Shown in pieces: positions 52,092 through 63,053 of a stretch of 64,000 nucleotides of DNA (positions within the stretch are counted from its first letter, which is position 1; every line of letters starts with the position of its first letter). Where the stretch lies: contig NZ_JAMZCU010000002.1 in assembly GCF_024273195.1 (NCBI RefSeq), positions 627,640 through 691,639 on the forward strand, read 5' to 3'. Source of the stretch: Devosia ureilytica (lineage in GTDB: Bacteria > Pseudomonadota > Alphaproteobacteria > Rhizobiales > Devosiaceae). Both the position numbers and the translations under genes were made by a program. The notes beneath the pieces were generated by a model, which was not told where the DNA came from, searched no databases, and saw nothing but the letters and a program-made list of their open reading frames with translations.

Positions 52092-54749
52092 ACCGGTCTG
52101 GGCCCAGCTGTTTTCGCGCAGGAAGCTCTCCAGGGCGTCGCGCGCCATGGGGCGGGCAAAGGCATAGCCCTGCAGGATATCGCATCCAAGATCGCGCAGG
52201 ATAATCGCATGATCCATGGATTCGACGCCCTCGGCGACGATTTCGATATCCATGGACTTGCCGATATCAACAATTGAAGCCACGAGCTGGCGCTGCGCCG
52301 GCTCTTCAAGGATGGGCATCACCAGCTGGCGGTCGATCTTGAGCCGGCGCGGATGCAGCTTTTGCAGCGAGACGATGGAGGCATAGCCGGTGCCGAAATC
52401 GTCGATTTCGACATCGATCCCCAGTTCCTTCACCTGGTCGATATTCCAGGCGACAATGCCGTCGCTCTCGTCGAGATAAATGCTTTCCACCAGCTCGAAC
52501 GACAGGCGTCCCGGCGTCAATGGCAGGCTCTTGAGGCTTTCGATCAGCCCTTCGTCATGCAGGCGCCGCAGCGAGACATTGACCGAGGCGCGCGGCACAT
52601 TGAGCCCCATCTGGTCCCAGCGCGCCAGGTCGGTCAGCGCCTGGTCGAGCACCAGGCGGTCGATCTGGGCGACCACATTGAGCTCCTCGGCCACGGCCAT
52701 GAAGCTGTCGGGCATCTTCAGCCCGTCCTTGGGATGCTGCCAGCGGGCCAGGGCCTCGACCCCGACCAGCTCCAGCGTATGGGCATCGAACTGCGGCTGG
52801 TAATGGGCAAAGAACGCGTTGGTATCGAGTCCCTTGAGGATTTCGTCGGCCACGTGCTTGGTGTGGATGACTTCGGCCTGCAGGGCCTCGGTAAAAAACT
52901 CGTGCCGATTGCGCCCGCGAGCCTTGGCCCGATAAAGCGCGATGTCGGCATTGACCAGCAGTTGCTTGACGTCGATGTCGGAGGATCGCGACACCGCAAC
53001 CCCGATGCTGACGCCAAAGCGGCATTCATGCCCCTCATGCACCGCCGGCCGGCCCATCTCGCGCACGATCCGGTCGGCAATCAGCGTCAGCCTTGTGTTG
53101 TTCGAGCCGGCGCTGGACAGGATGACGAATTCATCGCCGCCGATACGCGCGACAAAGTCGGTTTCCCGGCAATTGGCGCGCAACACCTTGCTGGCGTGGA
53201 TCAGCATGGCATCGCCGGCCGCGTGGCCCAATGTGTCGTTGATCTGCTTGAAGCGGTCGAGATCGATATGCAGCAGCGCAATCGAGCCGCTGCCATGATA
53301 GCCATCGGCTGCGTGGCGCTTGAGCACCTCGTCCAGATACCGCCGATTGGGCAGACCGGTCAGGCTGTCGTGCAGGGCATTGTGCTCGATGCTGATGCGC
53401 GCCGCTTCCAGCTCATTATTGCGGGCTTCCGCCTGCCGTTTGGCCCGGCGCAGGTCCTCGTTGAGTTCGACGTCCCCGGTCACATCCCAGTTGACGCCAA
53501 CCACCTTGTCCGACTGTCCGGGCTCGCTATAGAGCGAACCCACCGAGCGGACATAGCGCAGCTGGCCGTCGGGCAGCAGCACGCGATATTCGGTTTCGTA
53601 ATAGCCCGAGGCGATCATGGTGCGGAACGTGGTCTCCGCCGCCTGGCGGTCCTCGGGGTGCACGGCATCGTACCAATGGTTGTGGTTGCGCGGCCCACCA
53701 TCGGTGGGCAAGCCGTAAATCTCGTTATTGCGGTCGTCCCAGGTCTCAAGATTGGTCGCCATGTCCAGCTCCCACACGCCGACCTTGGAGGCGTCGAGGG
53801 CAAGGTTCAAACGGCGGCTGAGCCGCGCCAGTTCGACTTCGCGCTGTCCCAGCTCACGGATATGGTCGTGGCGCTCGCGCACCATGCGAACGGTGAGAAA
53901 GGCCGGAAAAAGGATCAGCGCCCCGGCTGCGAAAATCATGCCGCGCAGGGACCAGGTGGAGAAGGGATCGGCATTCCATCCGGTCTTGGGCACGGCCGCG
54001 ATCTGCCAGCGGCCCGAAGGCAGCACCACATCGGCGACAACGGGTTGGGCCTGGCTCAGGTCCGGCCCGTAAAACCGCTGCCCGGTCCCGCCCGACCCAT
54101 CATTGCCGGTTATCGAGATATCAAACGCCAGATTGGGGTCGAACAGGCCACTATCGGCATAGAGCTTGTCGACATCGACCACCGCCGACACCAGGCCCCA
54201 GAACCGGCGCTCTGCGCCCTGTCCGACATGGACGGGGAAACGGCCGATAAAGCCGCGGCCGCCCTGCACCAGATCGACCGGCCCGGCAATGGTGAGTTGC
54301 CCGCTTTCGAGCATGGCCTTGACCGCGGGCCATTGCGAGGGCATCTCGCGGTAGTTGAGGCCGATGGCGGCCTCATTGCCGGCCAGCGGATAGGTCATGG
54401 AGATGATGAGATCGGGCGCCGCAGCGATCGAGCGCAACTGGCTTTCCTCCTCAAACAGGTTGGCCGCCAGCGTGTCGAAGCGGGTCTGGTCCATGTCCGG
54501 TTCGGTCGAAATCACCGAGACCAGGCCCTTGATCAGCTGGATATTGCTCGAAACATGCCCTTCGAGCTTGGCGCGGATCACGGAAATCTGGTTGAGCGTA
54601 TCGGCGCGCAGGCGGTTCTCGGCGATTTGCAGGTTCTGCCGGTCGAGCAGCACCGCTGCCACCAATAGAGCGACCAGTGCCAGGAGCACCGGCACCGCCA
54701 TGATGCGCCGCCAGTCTCCGCTCTGTTTTGCTGCCCGTCCCTGGTTCAT
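52089..54749 (-). CDS. CHASE-PAS-GGDEF-EAL cyclic-di-GMP signalling protein
   Basis: This 886-residue membrane protein has two membrane helices (near residues 18-36 and 270-290) around a periplasmic CHASE-type sensor, then a PAS domain, a GGDEF domain with an intact RIGGDEF motif near residue 536, and an EAL domain with EALARW near 664 and DDFGTGY near 782. Both catalytic motifs are intact, so it may make or break c-di-GMP depending on signal. It could link to Tad pili elsewhere in the genome, though nothing here shows that. Confidence 0.92.
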   Translation of the reverse strand: MNQGRAAKQSGDWRRIMAVPVLLALVALLVAAVLLDRQNLQIAENRLRADTLNQISVIRAKLEGHVSSNIQLIKGLVSVISTEPDMDQTRFDTLAANLFEEESQLRSIAAAPDLIISMTYPLAGNEAAIGLNYREMPSQWPAVKAMLESGQLTIAGPVDLVQGGRGFIGRFPVHVGQGAERRFWGLVSAVVDVDKLYADSGLFDPNLAFDISITGNDGSGGTGQRFYGPDLSQAQPVVADVVLPSGRWQIAAVPKTGWNADPFSTWSLRGMIFAAGALILFPAFLTVRMVRERHDHIRELGQREVELARLSRRLNLALDASKVGVWELDMATNLETWDDRNNEIYGLPTDGGPRNHNHWYDAVHPEDRQAAETTFRTMIASGYYETEYRVLLPDGQLRYVRSVGSLYSEPGQSDKVVGVNWDVTGDVELNEDLRRAKRQAEARNNELEAARISIEHNALHDSLTGLPNRRYLDEVLKRHAADGYHGSGSIALLHIDLDRFKQINDTLGHAAGDAMLIHASKVLRANCRETDFVARIGGDEFVILSSAGSNNTRLTLIADRIVREMGRPAVHEGHECRFGVSIGVAVSRSSDIDVKQLLVNADIALYRAKARGRNRHEFFTEALQAEVIHTKHVADEILKGLDTNAFFAHYQPQFDAHTLELVGVEALARWQHPKDGLKMPDSFMAVAEELNVVAQIDRLVLDQALTDLARWDQMGLNVPRASVNVSLRRLHDEGLIESLKSLPLTPGRLSFELVESIYLDESDGIVAWNIDQVKELGIDVEIDDFGTGYASIVSLQKLHPRRLKIDRQLVMPILEEPAQRQLVASIVDIGKSMDIEIVAEGVESMDHAIILRDLGCDILQGYAFARPMARDALESFLRENSWAQTG

Positions 54750-54866
54750 TCTCTCGCCTGAGCGCCCTGACACTTTCTGTGTCGGAGCGATACTAGGGGC
54801 CCAGGGTTGATGAGTGCCTTACCGTATTGGCAATGTCGGCTTTTGGTAAACGTTGTGACAATGAGG

Positions 54867-55277
54867 CTAGCCGCGGACCTGTTCGAGCTCGATCAGCGTG
54901 CCGGAAAAGTCCTTGGGGTGGAGGAAAACCACCGGGTTGCCATGCGCGCCTGTCCGCGGCTGTCCGTCGCCCAGCACCCTTGCGCCACCCGACACCAGCC
55001 GCGACACGGCCGCGGCAATGTCGGGCACCTCGAAACAGATGTGATGCATGCCGCCCGCCGGGTTCTTTTCGAGAAACCCTGCAATGGGCGAGCCTGCGCC
55101 CAGCGGCTCAAGCAATTCCACCTTGGTATTGCCCGTGTCGATAAACACCACCGTCACCCCATGCTCGGGCAGCGCCTGCGGCGCCCCCACCTGGGCGCCG
55201 AGTTGATCGCGATAGGTTGCCACCGCCACGGCCAGGTCCGGCACCGCAATGGCGATATGATTGAGGCGCCCGATCAT
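54867..55277 (-). CDS. mce: Methylmalonyl-CoA epimerase
   Basis: This 136-residue VOC-fold enzyme has the epimerase pattern: LNHIAIAVPDL with metal ligand H7, GMHHICFEVPDI with a second histidine, and a C-terminal glutamate in LIELEQ. It interconverts (2S)- and (2R)-methylmalonyl-CoA between the carboxylase and mutase steps. It is the last gene of the propionyl-CoA set and is separated from the mutase by a 145-base repeat. Confidence 0.93.
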   Translation of the reverse strand: MIGRLNHIAIAVPDLAVAVATYRDQLGAQVGAPQALPEHGVTVVFIDTGNTKVELLEPLGAGSPIAGFLEKNPAGGMHHICFEVPDIAAAVSRLVSGGARVLGDGQPRTGAHGNPVVFLHPKDFSGTLIELEQVRG

Positions 55278-55282
55278 GCGAG

Positions 55283-55420
55283 GCCCCCCCTCACCCGTCT
55301 CGCGCTGGCGCGCGATCCACCCTCTCCCCCAGGGGGAGAGGAATAAGAGGTGACCACCGGACTATTCGTCTCCCTGTCGGGGAGACGGTGGCGCGCAGCG
55401 CCGGATGAGGGGGCTTCCAT
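55283..55420. repeat. Intergenic repeat between epimerase and mutase genes
   Basis: It contains a 10-bp hairpin at 55321-55341 (CCTCTCCCCC with its complement) and a right half (about 55373-55420) that is the reverse complement, with few changes, of the element at about 6660-6706. Confidence 0.65.
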
Positions 55421-55422
55421 CA

Positions 55423-57537
55423 TCATCGATTGCTCAGCCTCCCCTCGATCTCATTGAGCACCGAGAACGCGGCATCCAGCACATTGGTCCCGGGTCCGAA
55501 AATCGCGGCGACGCCCGCGTCATAGAGGAAGTCATAATCCGGTTCGGGGATGACCCCGCCGACCACGACGGTCACTTCCCCCAGCCCCCGATCCTTGAGC
55601 GCCGCGATCAGCTCGGGCACCAGCGTTCTGTGTCCGGCCGCCAGCGAGGACACGCCCACCGCATCCACCTTGAGGTCATCGGCATGGGCCGCAACTTCCG
55701 GCGCGGTTTCAAAAAGGTCCCCCATATGGACGGAGAAACCGAGATCGGCAAAGGCCGAGGCAATGATCTTGGCGCCCCGGTCATGCCCATCCTGGCCCAT
55801 CTTGGCGATAAAGATCGACGGCGCGCGCCCGCGTGCGGCCTTGAAGCCCTGCACCCGGTCGGCGACGGATTTGAGCTGCGGGTCTTCGCCATAGCCCCCC
55901 GCATAGACGCCCGAAATCACCTTGGTCACGGCGCGATGCCGGCCAAAGACATCTTCCAGCGCCGCCGAAATTTCACCCAGGGTGGCCCGGGCGCGCGCCG
56001 CTTCCACGGCCGCCGCCAGCAGATTGCCCTCATCCTTGGCCGCATATTCGCGCAGCCCCGCCAGCATGGATTGGCATCTGGCCTCGTCGCGGTTCGCACG
56101 AATGCGCTCAAGCTGGGCGATCTGCTCGGACCGTACCTTGGCATTGTCGATAGTGCGCAGCTCGATCTTTTCCTCGGTATCGACCCGGTAGCGGTTCACC
56201 CCGACGATCACATCCTCGCCCCGGTCCACCCGCGCCTGCCGCAAGGCTGCGGCCTCCTCGATGGCCAGCTTCGGCCCGCCCGATTGCACCGCAGCGGTCA
56301 TCCCGCCCTGGGCTTCCGCCTCCGCAATCAGCGCCTTGGCGCCCTTCACCAGATCGGCCGTCAGCGCCTCGATGTAATAGGACCCGCCCAGCGGATCGAC
56401 CACATCGGTGATCCGGCTTTCATGCTGGAGGATCAGCTGGGTATTGCGCGCGATCCGGCTCGAAAACTCGGTCGGCAGGGCGATAGCCTCATCGAACGAA
56501 TTGGTATGCAGGCTCTGCGTGCCGCCCAGCGTCGCCGCCAGCGCCTCGATGGTGGTGCGCACGATATTATTGTGCGGGTCCTGCTCGGTCAGCGACACGC
56601 CCGAGGTCTGGCAATGGGTGCGCAGCATTTTGGAACGCGGGTCCTTGGCGCCCAGATCACTCATGATCTCGCTCCACAATTGCCGCGCAGCCCGCAGCTT
56701 GGCGACCTCAAGGAAGAAGTTCATGCCAATGCCGAAAAAGAAGCTCAGGCGCCCGGCAAACGCATCGATATCGAGCCCCTTGGCCTGGGCCGCGCGCACA
56801 TATTCCATGCCATCGGCCAGCGTGAACGCCAGCTCCTGCACTGCCGTCGCTCCCGCCTCATGCATGTGGTAGCCGGAGATCGAAATCGAATTGAAGCGCG
56901 GCATGTGCTCGGCCGTGTGGGCGATGATATCGCCCACGATCCGCATCGATGGCTCGGGCGGATAGATATAGGTATTGCGGACCATGAACTCCTTGAGGAT
57001 GTCGTTCTGGATGGTCCCTTCGAGCTGATCCTGCCGGACCCCCTGTTCCTCGGCCGCGACAATGAACATGGCCAGCACCGGGATGACCGCGCCATTCATG
57101 GTCATGGAGACGCTCATCTGGTCGAGCGGAATGCCGTCGAACAGCACCTTCATGTCCTCGACCGTGTCGATGGCAACGCCGGCCTTGCCCACATCGCCCA
57201 CGACACGCGGATGGTCGCTGTCATAGCCGCGATGGGTGGCGAGGTCGAAAGCGACAGAAAGCCCCTTCTGCCCCTTTTCCAGCGCCTGCCGATAGAAGGC
57301 GTTGCTCTCCCGCGCCGTCGAAAACCCGGCATATTGCCGGATGGTCCAGGGCCGGTTGGTATACATGGTCGCCCGCACGCCGCGGGTGAACGGCTCCATG
57401 CCGGGCACTTCCGATCCCGCGCCGAAATAGACCGGCTTGACGCCAATCCCCCCATAGTCTCGGTCGAGCGAAGAGAGCGGCGTGTCGCGCAATTCCTTCT
57501 GGGCGAGAGCGGCCCATTTTTCGTGGTTGTCAGACAT
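55423..57537 (-). CDS. scpA: Methylmalonyl-CoA mutase
   Basis: This 704-residue single-chain mutase has the N-terminal barrel ([27 protein letters not shown]) and a C-terminal cobalamin domain with the base-off motif D-G-H-D-R-G. It turns (2R)-methylmalonyl-CoA into succinyl-CoA and needs adenosylcobalamin. The start [16 protein letters not shown] has AAGGAG just upstream. It is in the same direction as pccA but is separated from it by 297 bases of repeat. No cobalamin riboswitch is visible. Confidence 0.96.
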   Translation of the reverse strand: MSDNHEKWAALAQKELRDTPLSSLDRDYGGIGVKPVYFGAGSEVPGMEPFTRGVRATMYTNRPWTIRQYAGFSTARESNAFYRQALEKGQKGLSVAFDLATHRGYDSDHPRVVGDVGKAGVAIDTVEDMKVLFDGIPLDQMSVSMTMNGAVIPVLAMFIVAAEEQGVRQDQLEGTIQNDILKEFMVRNTYIYPPEPSMRIVGDIIAHTAEHMPRFNSISISGYHMHEAGATAVQELAFTLADGMEYVRAAQAKGLDIDAFAGRLSFFFGIGMNFFLEVAKLRAARQLWSEIMSDLGAKDPRSKMLRTHCQTSGVSLTEQDPHNNIVRTTIEALAATLGGTQSLHTNSFDEAIALPTEFSSRIARNTQLILQHESRITDVVDPLGGSYYIEALTADLVKGAKALIAEAEAQGGMTAAVQSGGPKLAIEEAAALRQARVDRGEDVIVGVNRYRVDTEEKIELRTIDNAKVRSEQIAQLERIRANRDEARCQSMLAGLREYAAKDEGNLLAAAVEAARARATLGEISAALEDVFGRHRAVTKVISGVYAGGYGEDPQLKSVADRVQGFKAARGRAPSIFIAKMGQDGHDRGAKIIASAFADLGFSVHMGDLFETAPEVAAHADDLKVDAVGVSSLAAGHRTLVPELIAALKDRGLGEVTVVVGGVIPEPDYDFLYDAGVAAIFGPGTNVLDAAFSVLNEIEGRLSNR

Positions 57538-57834
57538 GGGCTGCTCCTTCTGCCGGCCTCGCGTTTTGCGCCTCCCGCCCCCTTGTGGGCTTCGACCCGT
57601 CCCGAAGGGCAATTCTCTCCAGTGGAGAGAATTGAGGCGAGAAGGCCATGAGAGCTTTGCTCGAATGGCGGGCGCAGCCGGACGCAAGGCGTCCTGGCGT
57701 AGCTGAGGTGGGGGTGTCGTTGTTTCGTCCAGGATTGGCCAGTTGGTGTTCGCCCAAGCCGCCGAGACCCCCGCCCTCAGTCCCTCCCCTCAAGGGGGAG
57801 GGAGGCGAAAGAGCCAAGGCTTCCCTGCGAGCCA
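57538..57834. repeat. Composite repeat between pccA and the mutase gene
   Basis: The 297-base gap holds a block at about 57570-57645 nearly identical to 49877-49950 (TGGGCTTCGACCCGTCCCGA), a perfect 10-bp hairpin at 57611-57633, and a block at about 57659-57720 related to 63008-63049. I see no gene or promoter in it. Confidence 0.7.
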
Positions 57835-59817
57835 TCACACCGCCTCGAATTCGAGCATGACCTGATCCACCGCCAGCACCGCGCCGGGCACCACATGCAC
57901 CTTGCTCACCCGCGCCCGCTTTTCGGCTTTCAGCACATTTTCCATCTTCATGGCTTCGACGATGGCCAGGGTCTGCCCGTCCTCGACCACGTCGCCCTCG
58001 CTGACATCGATTCGCACCACCTGTCCCGGCATCGGGCAGAGCAGGAACCGGCTCATGTCCGGCGGCACCTTGACCGGCATATGCTTGAGATAGTGCGCCA
58101 CATGCGGCCTGAGGACGAGCACCTTCAGGTCCGCGCCGCGATAGCGGATGCGGAAGCCCGATGTCCTGGTCTCGACCTTGAGCACCACATGGCCGCCGCC
58201 CGACCAATCGAGCCGCGCCAGCGTTTCGCCCGGCTGCCAGTGCAAATGCGCCGCCTGGCTGCGCCAGCCCATGTCCACCAGGGTTTCAAGGCCGTGCTGA
58301 TGCAGCGTCACGGTTTCGGCCTTATCACCCACCTGCACATGCCACTGGCTTTCCGCCTCGGCACCGAGCCGCCGCTGCTCGCGCCGGGCCATCAGCAGCG
58401 CTGCGGCGGCCACCACATCGGCATGATGCGTTTCGCTCAGCTCTGCCCCGGCAAAGCCTTCGGGGAATTCCTCGGCAATATAGCCGGTGGTCAACCGCCC
58501 CTCGCGGAAGCGGCTCTGCTCCATCACGGTCGAGAGGAACGGCAAATTATTGCCCACGCCCTCCACCTCGAACGTGTCGAGCGCCACCGCCATCGCATCA
58601 ATCGCCGCAATGCGCGTCGGCGCCCAGGTGCAGAGCTTGGCGATCATCGGATCGTAGAACGTGGAAATCTCCCCGCCCTCGAACACGCCCGTATCATTGC
58701 GCACCACCAGCGTGTCACTGGCGCTTTCCGCCGGTGGCCGATAGCGCGTCAACCGTCCGGTCGAAGGCAGGAAATTGCGATACGGGTCCTCGGCATAGAG
58801 CCGGCTTTCGATAGCCCAACCGTTCCGCTTCACCTGATCCTGGCCCAGCGGCAGCTTTTCGCCGTTTGCCACCCGCAGCATCAGCTCGACCAGGTCCAGC
58901 CCGGTGATCAGCTCGGTCACCGGATGCTCGACCTGCAGCCGCGTGTTCATCTCGAGAAAGTAGAACTTGCGATCCTTGTCGACGATGAATTCCACCGTCC
59001 CGGCGCTCTGGTAGCCAACGGCCCTGGCCAGTGCCACCGACTGCTCGCCCATGGCCTTGCGCGTCGCCTCATCGAGGAACGGCGAGGGCGCCTCCTCGAT
59101 CACCTTCTGGTTGCGCCGCTGGATCGAGCATTCGCGCTCGTTGAGATAGAGCGCATGGCCATGCGCGTCCGCGATCAGCTGGATTTCGATATGCCGCGGC
59201 TCGGTGACGAATTTTTCGATGAAGATCCGGTCATCGCCAAAGCTCGATGCCGCCTCGGACTTGCTCCGCTCAAAGCCCTCGCGTGCCTCGGCATCCGTCC
59301 ATGCAATCCGCATGCCCTTGCCGCCGCCGCCGGCACTCGCCTTGATCATCACCGGATAGCCGATGGATTTGGCGATGGTCACCGCATGCTCGGCGTCCTC
59401 GATCAGCCCCATATGCCCCGGAACGGTCGACACACCCGCCTCGGCCGCGATCTTCTTGGACGTGATCTTGTCGCCCATCGCCTCAATGGCTTTTACCGGC
59501 GGCCCGACAAAGATGATCCCGGCCGCCTCCAGCGCCTCGGCAAATTTCGGGTTTTCCGAGAGGAAGCCATAGCCCGGATGCACCGCCTGAGCGCCCGTCG
59601 CCTTGCAGGCCGCAATGATCTTGTCGATCTGGAGATAGCTCTCCTTGGCCGGCGAAGCGCCAATATGCACCGCCTCATCGGCCATCCGCACATGCAGCGC
59701 TTCGCGGTCGGCGTCGGAATAAACCGCCACCGTGGCAATGCCCATTTTCTTGGCCGTCTTGATCACCCGGCAGGCAATCTCGCCCCGATTGGCAATGAGG
59801 AGTTTGGTGATTGTCAT
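57835..59817 (-). CDS. pccA: Propionyl-CoA carboxylase alpha subunit
   Basis: This 660-residue protein has a biotin carboxylase domain (LLIANRGEIACRVIKTAKKM, KASAGGGGKGMR, EMNTRLQVEHPVTE), a linker domain and a C-terminal biotinyl domain with EAMKMEN, where the lysine near residue 623 carries biotin. With PccB it carboxylates propionyl-CoA. It starts ten bases after the pccB stop. The following mutase gene is separated by a long repeat. Confidence 0.96.
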   Translation of the reverse strand: MTITKLLIANRGEIACRVIKTAKKMGIATVAVYSDADREALHVRMADEAVHIGASPAKESYLQIDKIIAACKATGAQAVHPGYGFLSENPKFAEALEAAGIIFVGPPVKAIEAMGDKITSKKIAAEAGVSTVPGHMGLIEDAEHAVTIAKSIGYPVMIKASAGGGGKGMRIAWTDAEAREGFERSKSEAASSFGDDRIFIEKFVTEPRHIEIQLIADAHGHALYLNERECSIQRRNQKVIEEAPSPFLDEATRKAMGEQSVALARAVGYQSAGTVEFIVDKDRKFYFLEMNTRLQVEHPVTELITGLDLVELMLRVANGEKLPLGQDQVKRNGWAIESRLYAEDPYRNFLPSTGRLTRYRPPAESASDTLVVRNDTGVFEGGEISTFYDPMIAKLCTWAPTRIAAIDAMAVALDTFEVEGVGNNLPFLSTVMEQSRFREGRLTTGYIAEEFPEGFAGAELSETHHADVVAAAALLMARREQRRLGAEAESQWHVQVGDKAETVTLHQHGLETLVDMGWRSQAAHLHWQPGETLARLDWSGGGHVVLKVETRTSGFRIRYRGADLKVLVLRPHVAHYLKHMPVKVPPDMSRFLLCPMPGQVVRIDVSEGDVVEDGQTLAIVEAMKMENVLKAEKRARVSKVHVVPGAVLAVDQVMLEFEAV

Positions 59818-59827
59818 TGTGTCCCCC

Positions 59828-61360
59828 TCACAACGGAATATTGTCGTGCTTCTTCTTCGGCCCCTGCACGCTCTTGTGCTTGAGGCTCGAAAAAGCCCGG
59901 ATCACCCGGCGCCGCGTTCCATGCGGCATGATCACGTCGTCGATAAACCCGCGCTCTGCCGCCACGAACGGATTGGCGAAGCGCGCTTCATAGTCCGCCG
60001 TGCGCTGGGCGATCTTGTCCTTGTCGCCCAGCTCCGAGCGATAGAGGATTTCCGTCGCCCCCTTGGCGCCCATCACCGCGATTTCGGCTGAGGGCCAGGC
60101 ATAGTTCACATCCGCCTTGATGTGCTTGCTCGCCATCACGTCATAGGCCCCGCCATAGGCTTTGCGCGTGATCACCGTCACCAGCGGCACCGAGGCCTCC
60201 GAATAGGCGAACAGCAGCTTGGCGCCATGCTTGATGATGCCGCCATATTCCTGCGCCACGCCGGGCAGGAAGCCAGGCACGTCGACAAAGGTCAGGATCG
60301 GAATTTCGAAACTGTCGCAGAAGCGGATGAAGCGCGCGGCTTTCTTTGAGGCGTTGATATCGAGACACCCCGCCAGCACCAGCGGCTGGTTGGCGACGAC
60401 GCCCACCGTATTGCCATCGAGCCGGATGAAGCCGCACAAAATATTGCCCGCGTGATTCTTCTGGATTTCGAGAAAATCCCCCTCGTCCGCGACGGTGGTG
60501 ATCACCTCGCGCATGTCATAGGGCGTATTGGCGCTGGCCGGGATAATGGTGTCGAGCTTGTCGTCGCGCCGGTCCGCCGGGTCGTGGGTCGAAAGGCGCG
60601 GTGGCTTCTGCCCGGCGGCAAGCGGCAGATAGGCAAACAAGCGCCGCACTTCGAGCAGCGTTTCGATGTCATTGGCAAAGGCCGCGTCGGCCACCGACGA
60701 GATTTTCGTATGCGTCGAAGCCCCGCCCAGCTCTTCCTGGGTGACGCTCTCGTTGGTGACGGTTTTCACCACATCGGGCCCGGTCACGAACATATAGCTC
60801 GTGTCCTCGACCATGTAGATGAAGTCGGTCATGGCAGGGGAATAGACCGCGCCGCCGGCGCAGGGGCCCATGATCACTGAAATCTGCGGAATGGCGCCCG
60901 AGGCCTGCACATTGCGCCAGAACACATCGGCATAACCGCCCAGCGAAGCCACGCCCTCCTGGATACGCGCCCCGCCACTGTCATTGAGCCCGATCACCGG
61001 CGCGCCATTCTGCATGGCCAGGTCCATGATCTTGCAGATCTTTTTCGCGTGAGTTTCGCTCAGCGAGCCGCCAAAGACGGTAAAGTCCTGGGAAAACACA
61101 TAGGTGAGCCGCCCCTCGATGGTCCCCCAGCCGGTCACCACGCCATCGCCGGGATAGATCTGCTTTTCCATGCCGAAATCCACCGCCCGGTGGGTAACGA
61201 ACATGTCGTATTCTTCAAACGAGCCGGGATCGAGCAACACGTCGAGCCGTTCGCGCGCCGTCAGCTTGCCCTTGGAATGCTGGGTGTCGATGCGCCTTTG
61301 CCCGCCCCCCAGTCGCGCTTCGGCCCGCTTGCCTTCAAGGGCGGAAAGTATGTCCTGCAT
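59828..61360 (-). CDS. pccB: Propionyl-CoA carboxylase beta subunit
   Basis: This 510-residue carboxyltransferase has the two halves expected, with [36 protein letters not shown] and [20 protein letters not shown]. It transfers CO2 from biotin to propionyl-CoA. GGGAGG lies six bases before the ATG at 61360. It is the first gene of the set and is divergent from pccR, with a 124-base intergenic region holding an inverted repeat. Confidence 0.96.
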   Translation of the reverse strand: MQDILSALEGKRAEARLGGGQRRIDTQHSKGKLTARERLDVLLDPGSFEEYDMFVTHRAVDFGMEKQIYPGDGVVTGWGTIEGRLTYVFSQDFTVFGGSLSETHAKKICKIMDLAMQNGAPVIGLNDSGGARIQEGVASLGGYADVFWRNVQASGAIPQISVIMGPCAGGAVYSPAMTDFIYMVEDTSYMFVTGPDVVKTVTNESVTQEELGGASTHTKISSVADAAFANDIETLLEVRRLFAYLPLAAGQKPPRLSTHDPADRRDDKLDTIIPASANTPYDMREVITTVADEGDFLEIQKNHAGNILCGFIRLDGNTVGVVANQPLVLAGCLDINASKKAARFIRFCDSFEIPILTFVDVPGFLPGVAQEYGGIIKHGAKLLFAYSEASVPLVTVITRKAYGGAYDVMASKHIKADVNYAWPSAEIAVMGAKGATEILYRSELGDKDKIAQRTADYEARFANPFVAAERGFIDDVIMPHGTRRRVIRAFSSLKHKSVQGPKKKHDNIPL

Positions 61361-61441
61361 CGGCGGCCTCCCGGATGTCGCTGTGCCGACCTTAGCCCCT
61401 TGGCCACCACACCCCAAGACAGGAAAAGGCAATCCTGCTAC

Positions 61442-61472
61442 AATCACACAAACGTACTCATGTGATTTTGTG
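61442..61472. promoter_or_regulatory. Candidate PccR operator between pccB and pccR
   Basis: AATCACA-N12-TGTGATT (61442-61467) and, offset within it, CACAAA-N14-TTTGTG (61447-61472) are nested inverted repeats. They are close to the regulator's TTG start at 61485. Assignment to PccR is inferred from position; I did not see the TTTGCAAA-type motif I recall for Rhodobacter. Confidence 0.5.
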
Positions 61473-61484
61473 GAGTTGTGAAGA

Positions 61485-62897
61485 TTGGCCCCCAGAAAGG
61501 TCTTTGCCGGCGCCCGCTTGCGGGCCCTGCGGGCGCAGCACCGCTTGACCCAGGCCGAGCTGGCGGCGCGGCTCGACATCTCCGCGTCCTATGTCAACCA
61601 GATCGAATCCAACCAGCGACCGTTGACCGCCTCGGTCATGCTGGCGCTGGCCGATCGTTTCAATCTTGATCTGGCAAGCCTTGCCACCGATGCCAGCGAC
61701 CGGCTGGTCGTCGACCTGCGCGAGGCCCTGGCCGATCCGGTCTTTGGCGAGGCGGTGCCCAACCTGCAGGAGTTGAAATCGGTCGCCGCCAATGCGCCCG
61801 ACATGGCCCGCGCGGTGCTGGCGCTCTACGAGGCCTATCGCAAGACCAATGAAAAGCTGGCCGGCATGGATGCGGCCCTCTCGCGCGATCCCCAGAGCGG
61901 CGTGACCACGGCCTATGAAGAAGTGCGCGACTTCTTCCATTATGCCGACAATTACATCGACCCGCTCGACCGCGCCGCCGAAACCCTGGCAACCGAGCTG
62001 GGCGAATTCGGCCCCGACCGGCTGCGGCGGCTGATCGACTATTGCGCCGAGACCCACGCTGTTCGCGTCGTCCTCAGCCCGCCCGCCAGCGGCGACCGTC
62101 TGGTCGAGTTCGACCGTCCCAATCGCAGCCTCTGGGTCAATGCCCATCTTGATCCGTCGAGCCAGTTCTTCCAGATCGGCACGGTGCTTTGCGGGCTCGA
62201 GCAATCGACCTTGCTTGAAACCTTGCTCGATGGCGCGAGCTTTAATTCACCCGAAGCGCGCGCCATTGCCCGCATGGGCCTGGCCAATTATTTCGCCGGG
62301 GCGCTGCACATGCCCTATGCCGCTTTTCTCAAGGCCGCCGACGCCTATCGCTTCGATATCGAAGAACTGGCCCGCGTCTTCGGCGCCAGCCTCGAACAGG
62401 TCGCGCACCGGCTGTCCACCATGCAGCGCCCACGCGAAAAGGGCGTGCCGTTTTTCTTTGCCCGGGTCGATGCGGCCGGCACGATCACCAAGCGCCATTC
62501 GGCCACCGCGCTGCAATTTGCCCGCTTCGGCGGCGCCTGTCCCTTGTGGAACGTGCATCGGGCCTTCGAGGCCCATGGCCAGATCATCCGGCAATTGGCC
62601 GAAACGCCCGACGGCAAGCAATATCTCTGCCTCGCCTGGTCCGGCGAAAAGCGCATGGGCGGCTATCGCGGCACCACGCGGCGTTATGCCTATGCGCTGG
62701 GCTGCGAAATCAGCCATGCCGGGCGCTTGGTCTATGCCGACGATCTCGACATAGCGGGCGCACCCTTCGAGCCCATCGGCATCTCCTGCCGCATCTGCGA
62801 ACGCCGCAACTGCCCCCAACGCGCCGTTCCGCCGCTGGCGGTCGGCATTTCCGTGCCGGCGGATCGGCGGAGCGTGGTGCCCTACGAGATCGGGTGA
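61485..62897 (+). CDS. pccR: Short-chain fatty acyl-CoA regulator PccR (ScfR family)
   Basis: This 470-residue protein has an N-terminal XRE helix-turn-helix ([20 protein letters not shown]), a central metallopeptidase-like sensor region, and a C-terminal cysteine-containing domain ([16 protein letters not shown]). It fits the ScfR family; Rhodobacter PccR activates propionyl-CoA carboxylase genes, and here the gene faces pccB. The start appears to be TTG at 61485 with GGAG nine bases upstream, since no ATG or GTG fits the N-terminus. A composite repeat follows the gene. Confidence 0.9.
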   Translation: MAPRKVFAGARLRALRAQHRLTQAELAARLDISASYVNQIESNQRPLTASVMLALADRFNLDLASLATDASDRLVVDLREALADPVFGEAVPNLQELKSVAANAPDMARAVLALYEAYRKTNEKLAGMDAALSRDPQSGVTTAYEEVRDFFHYADNYIDPLDRAAETLATELGEFGPDRLRRLIDYCAETHAVRVVLSPPASGDRLVEFDRPNRSLWVNAHLDPSSQFFQIGTVLCGLEQSTLLETLLDGASFNSPEARAIARMGLANYFAGALHMPYAAFLKAADAYRFDIEELARVFGASLEQVAHRLSTMQRPREKGVPFFFARVDAAGTITKRHSATALQFARFGGACPLWNVHRAFEAHGQIIRQLAETPDGKQYLCLAWSGEKRMGGYRGTTRRYAYALGCEISHAGRLVYADDLDIAGAPFEPIGISCRICERRNCPQRAVPPLAVGISVPADRRSVVPYEIG

Positions 62898-62913
62898 AGC
62901 GGATAGTCCAGTC

Positions 62914-63050
62914 ACCCCACCCTCAATCCCTCCCCATCGAGGGGAGGGAGGCGCAGGGCCGAGACGCCAGTGTTCATCCCTCCCTCCCCTAGATGGGGAG
63001 GGTAGCGAAGCCGGACGCAGCGCGTCCTGGCGCAGCTAGGGTGGGGTGAT
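62914..63050. repeat. Composite intergenic repeat after pccR
   Basis: It has two GC-rich hairpin units (CCCTCCCC/GGGGAGGG types) and the block AGCCGGACGC...GCGTCCTGGCG that also occurs at about 57668-57700. It fills the gap between convergent pccR and the carbonic anhydrase gene. Confidence 0.65.
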
Positions 63051-63053
63051 CCC

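Noticed and set aside
52353..54668. A 771-codon open frame antisense to the GGDEF-EAL gene.
   Set aside because: This is a shadow of codon bias in a GC-rich gene. There is no ribosome site and no domain.
55405..59883. Long plus-strand open frames antisense to the mutase and pccA genes.
   Set aside because: Both real genes are unmistakable, and the antisense products look like mirrored codon bias.
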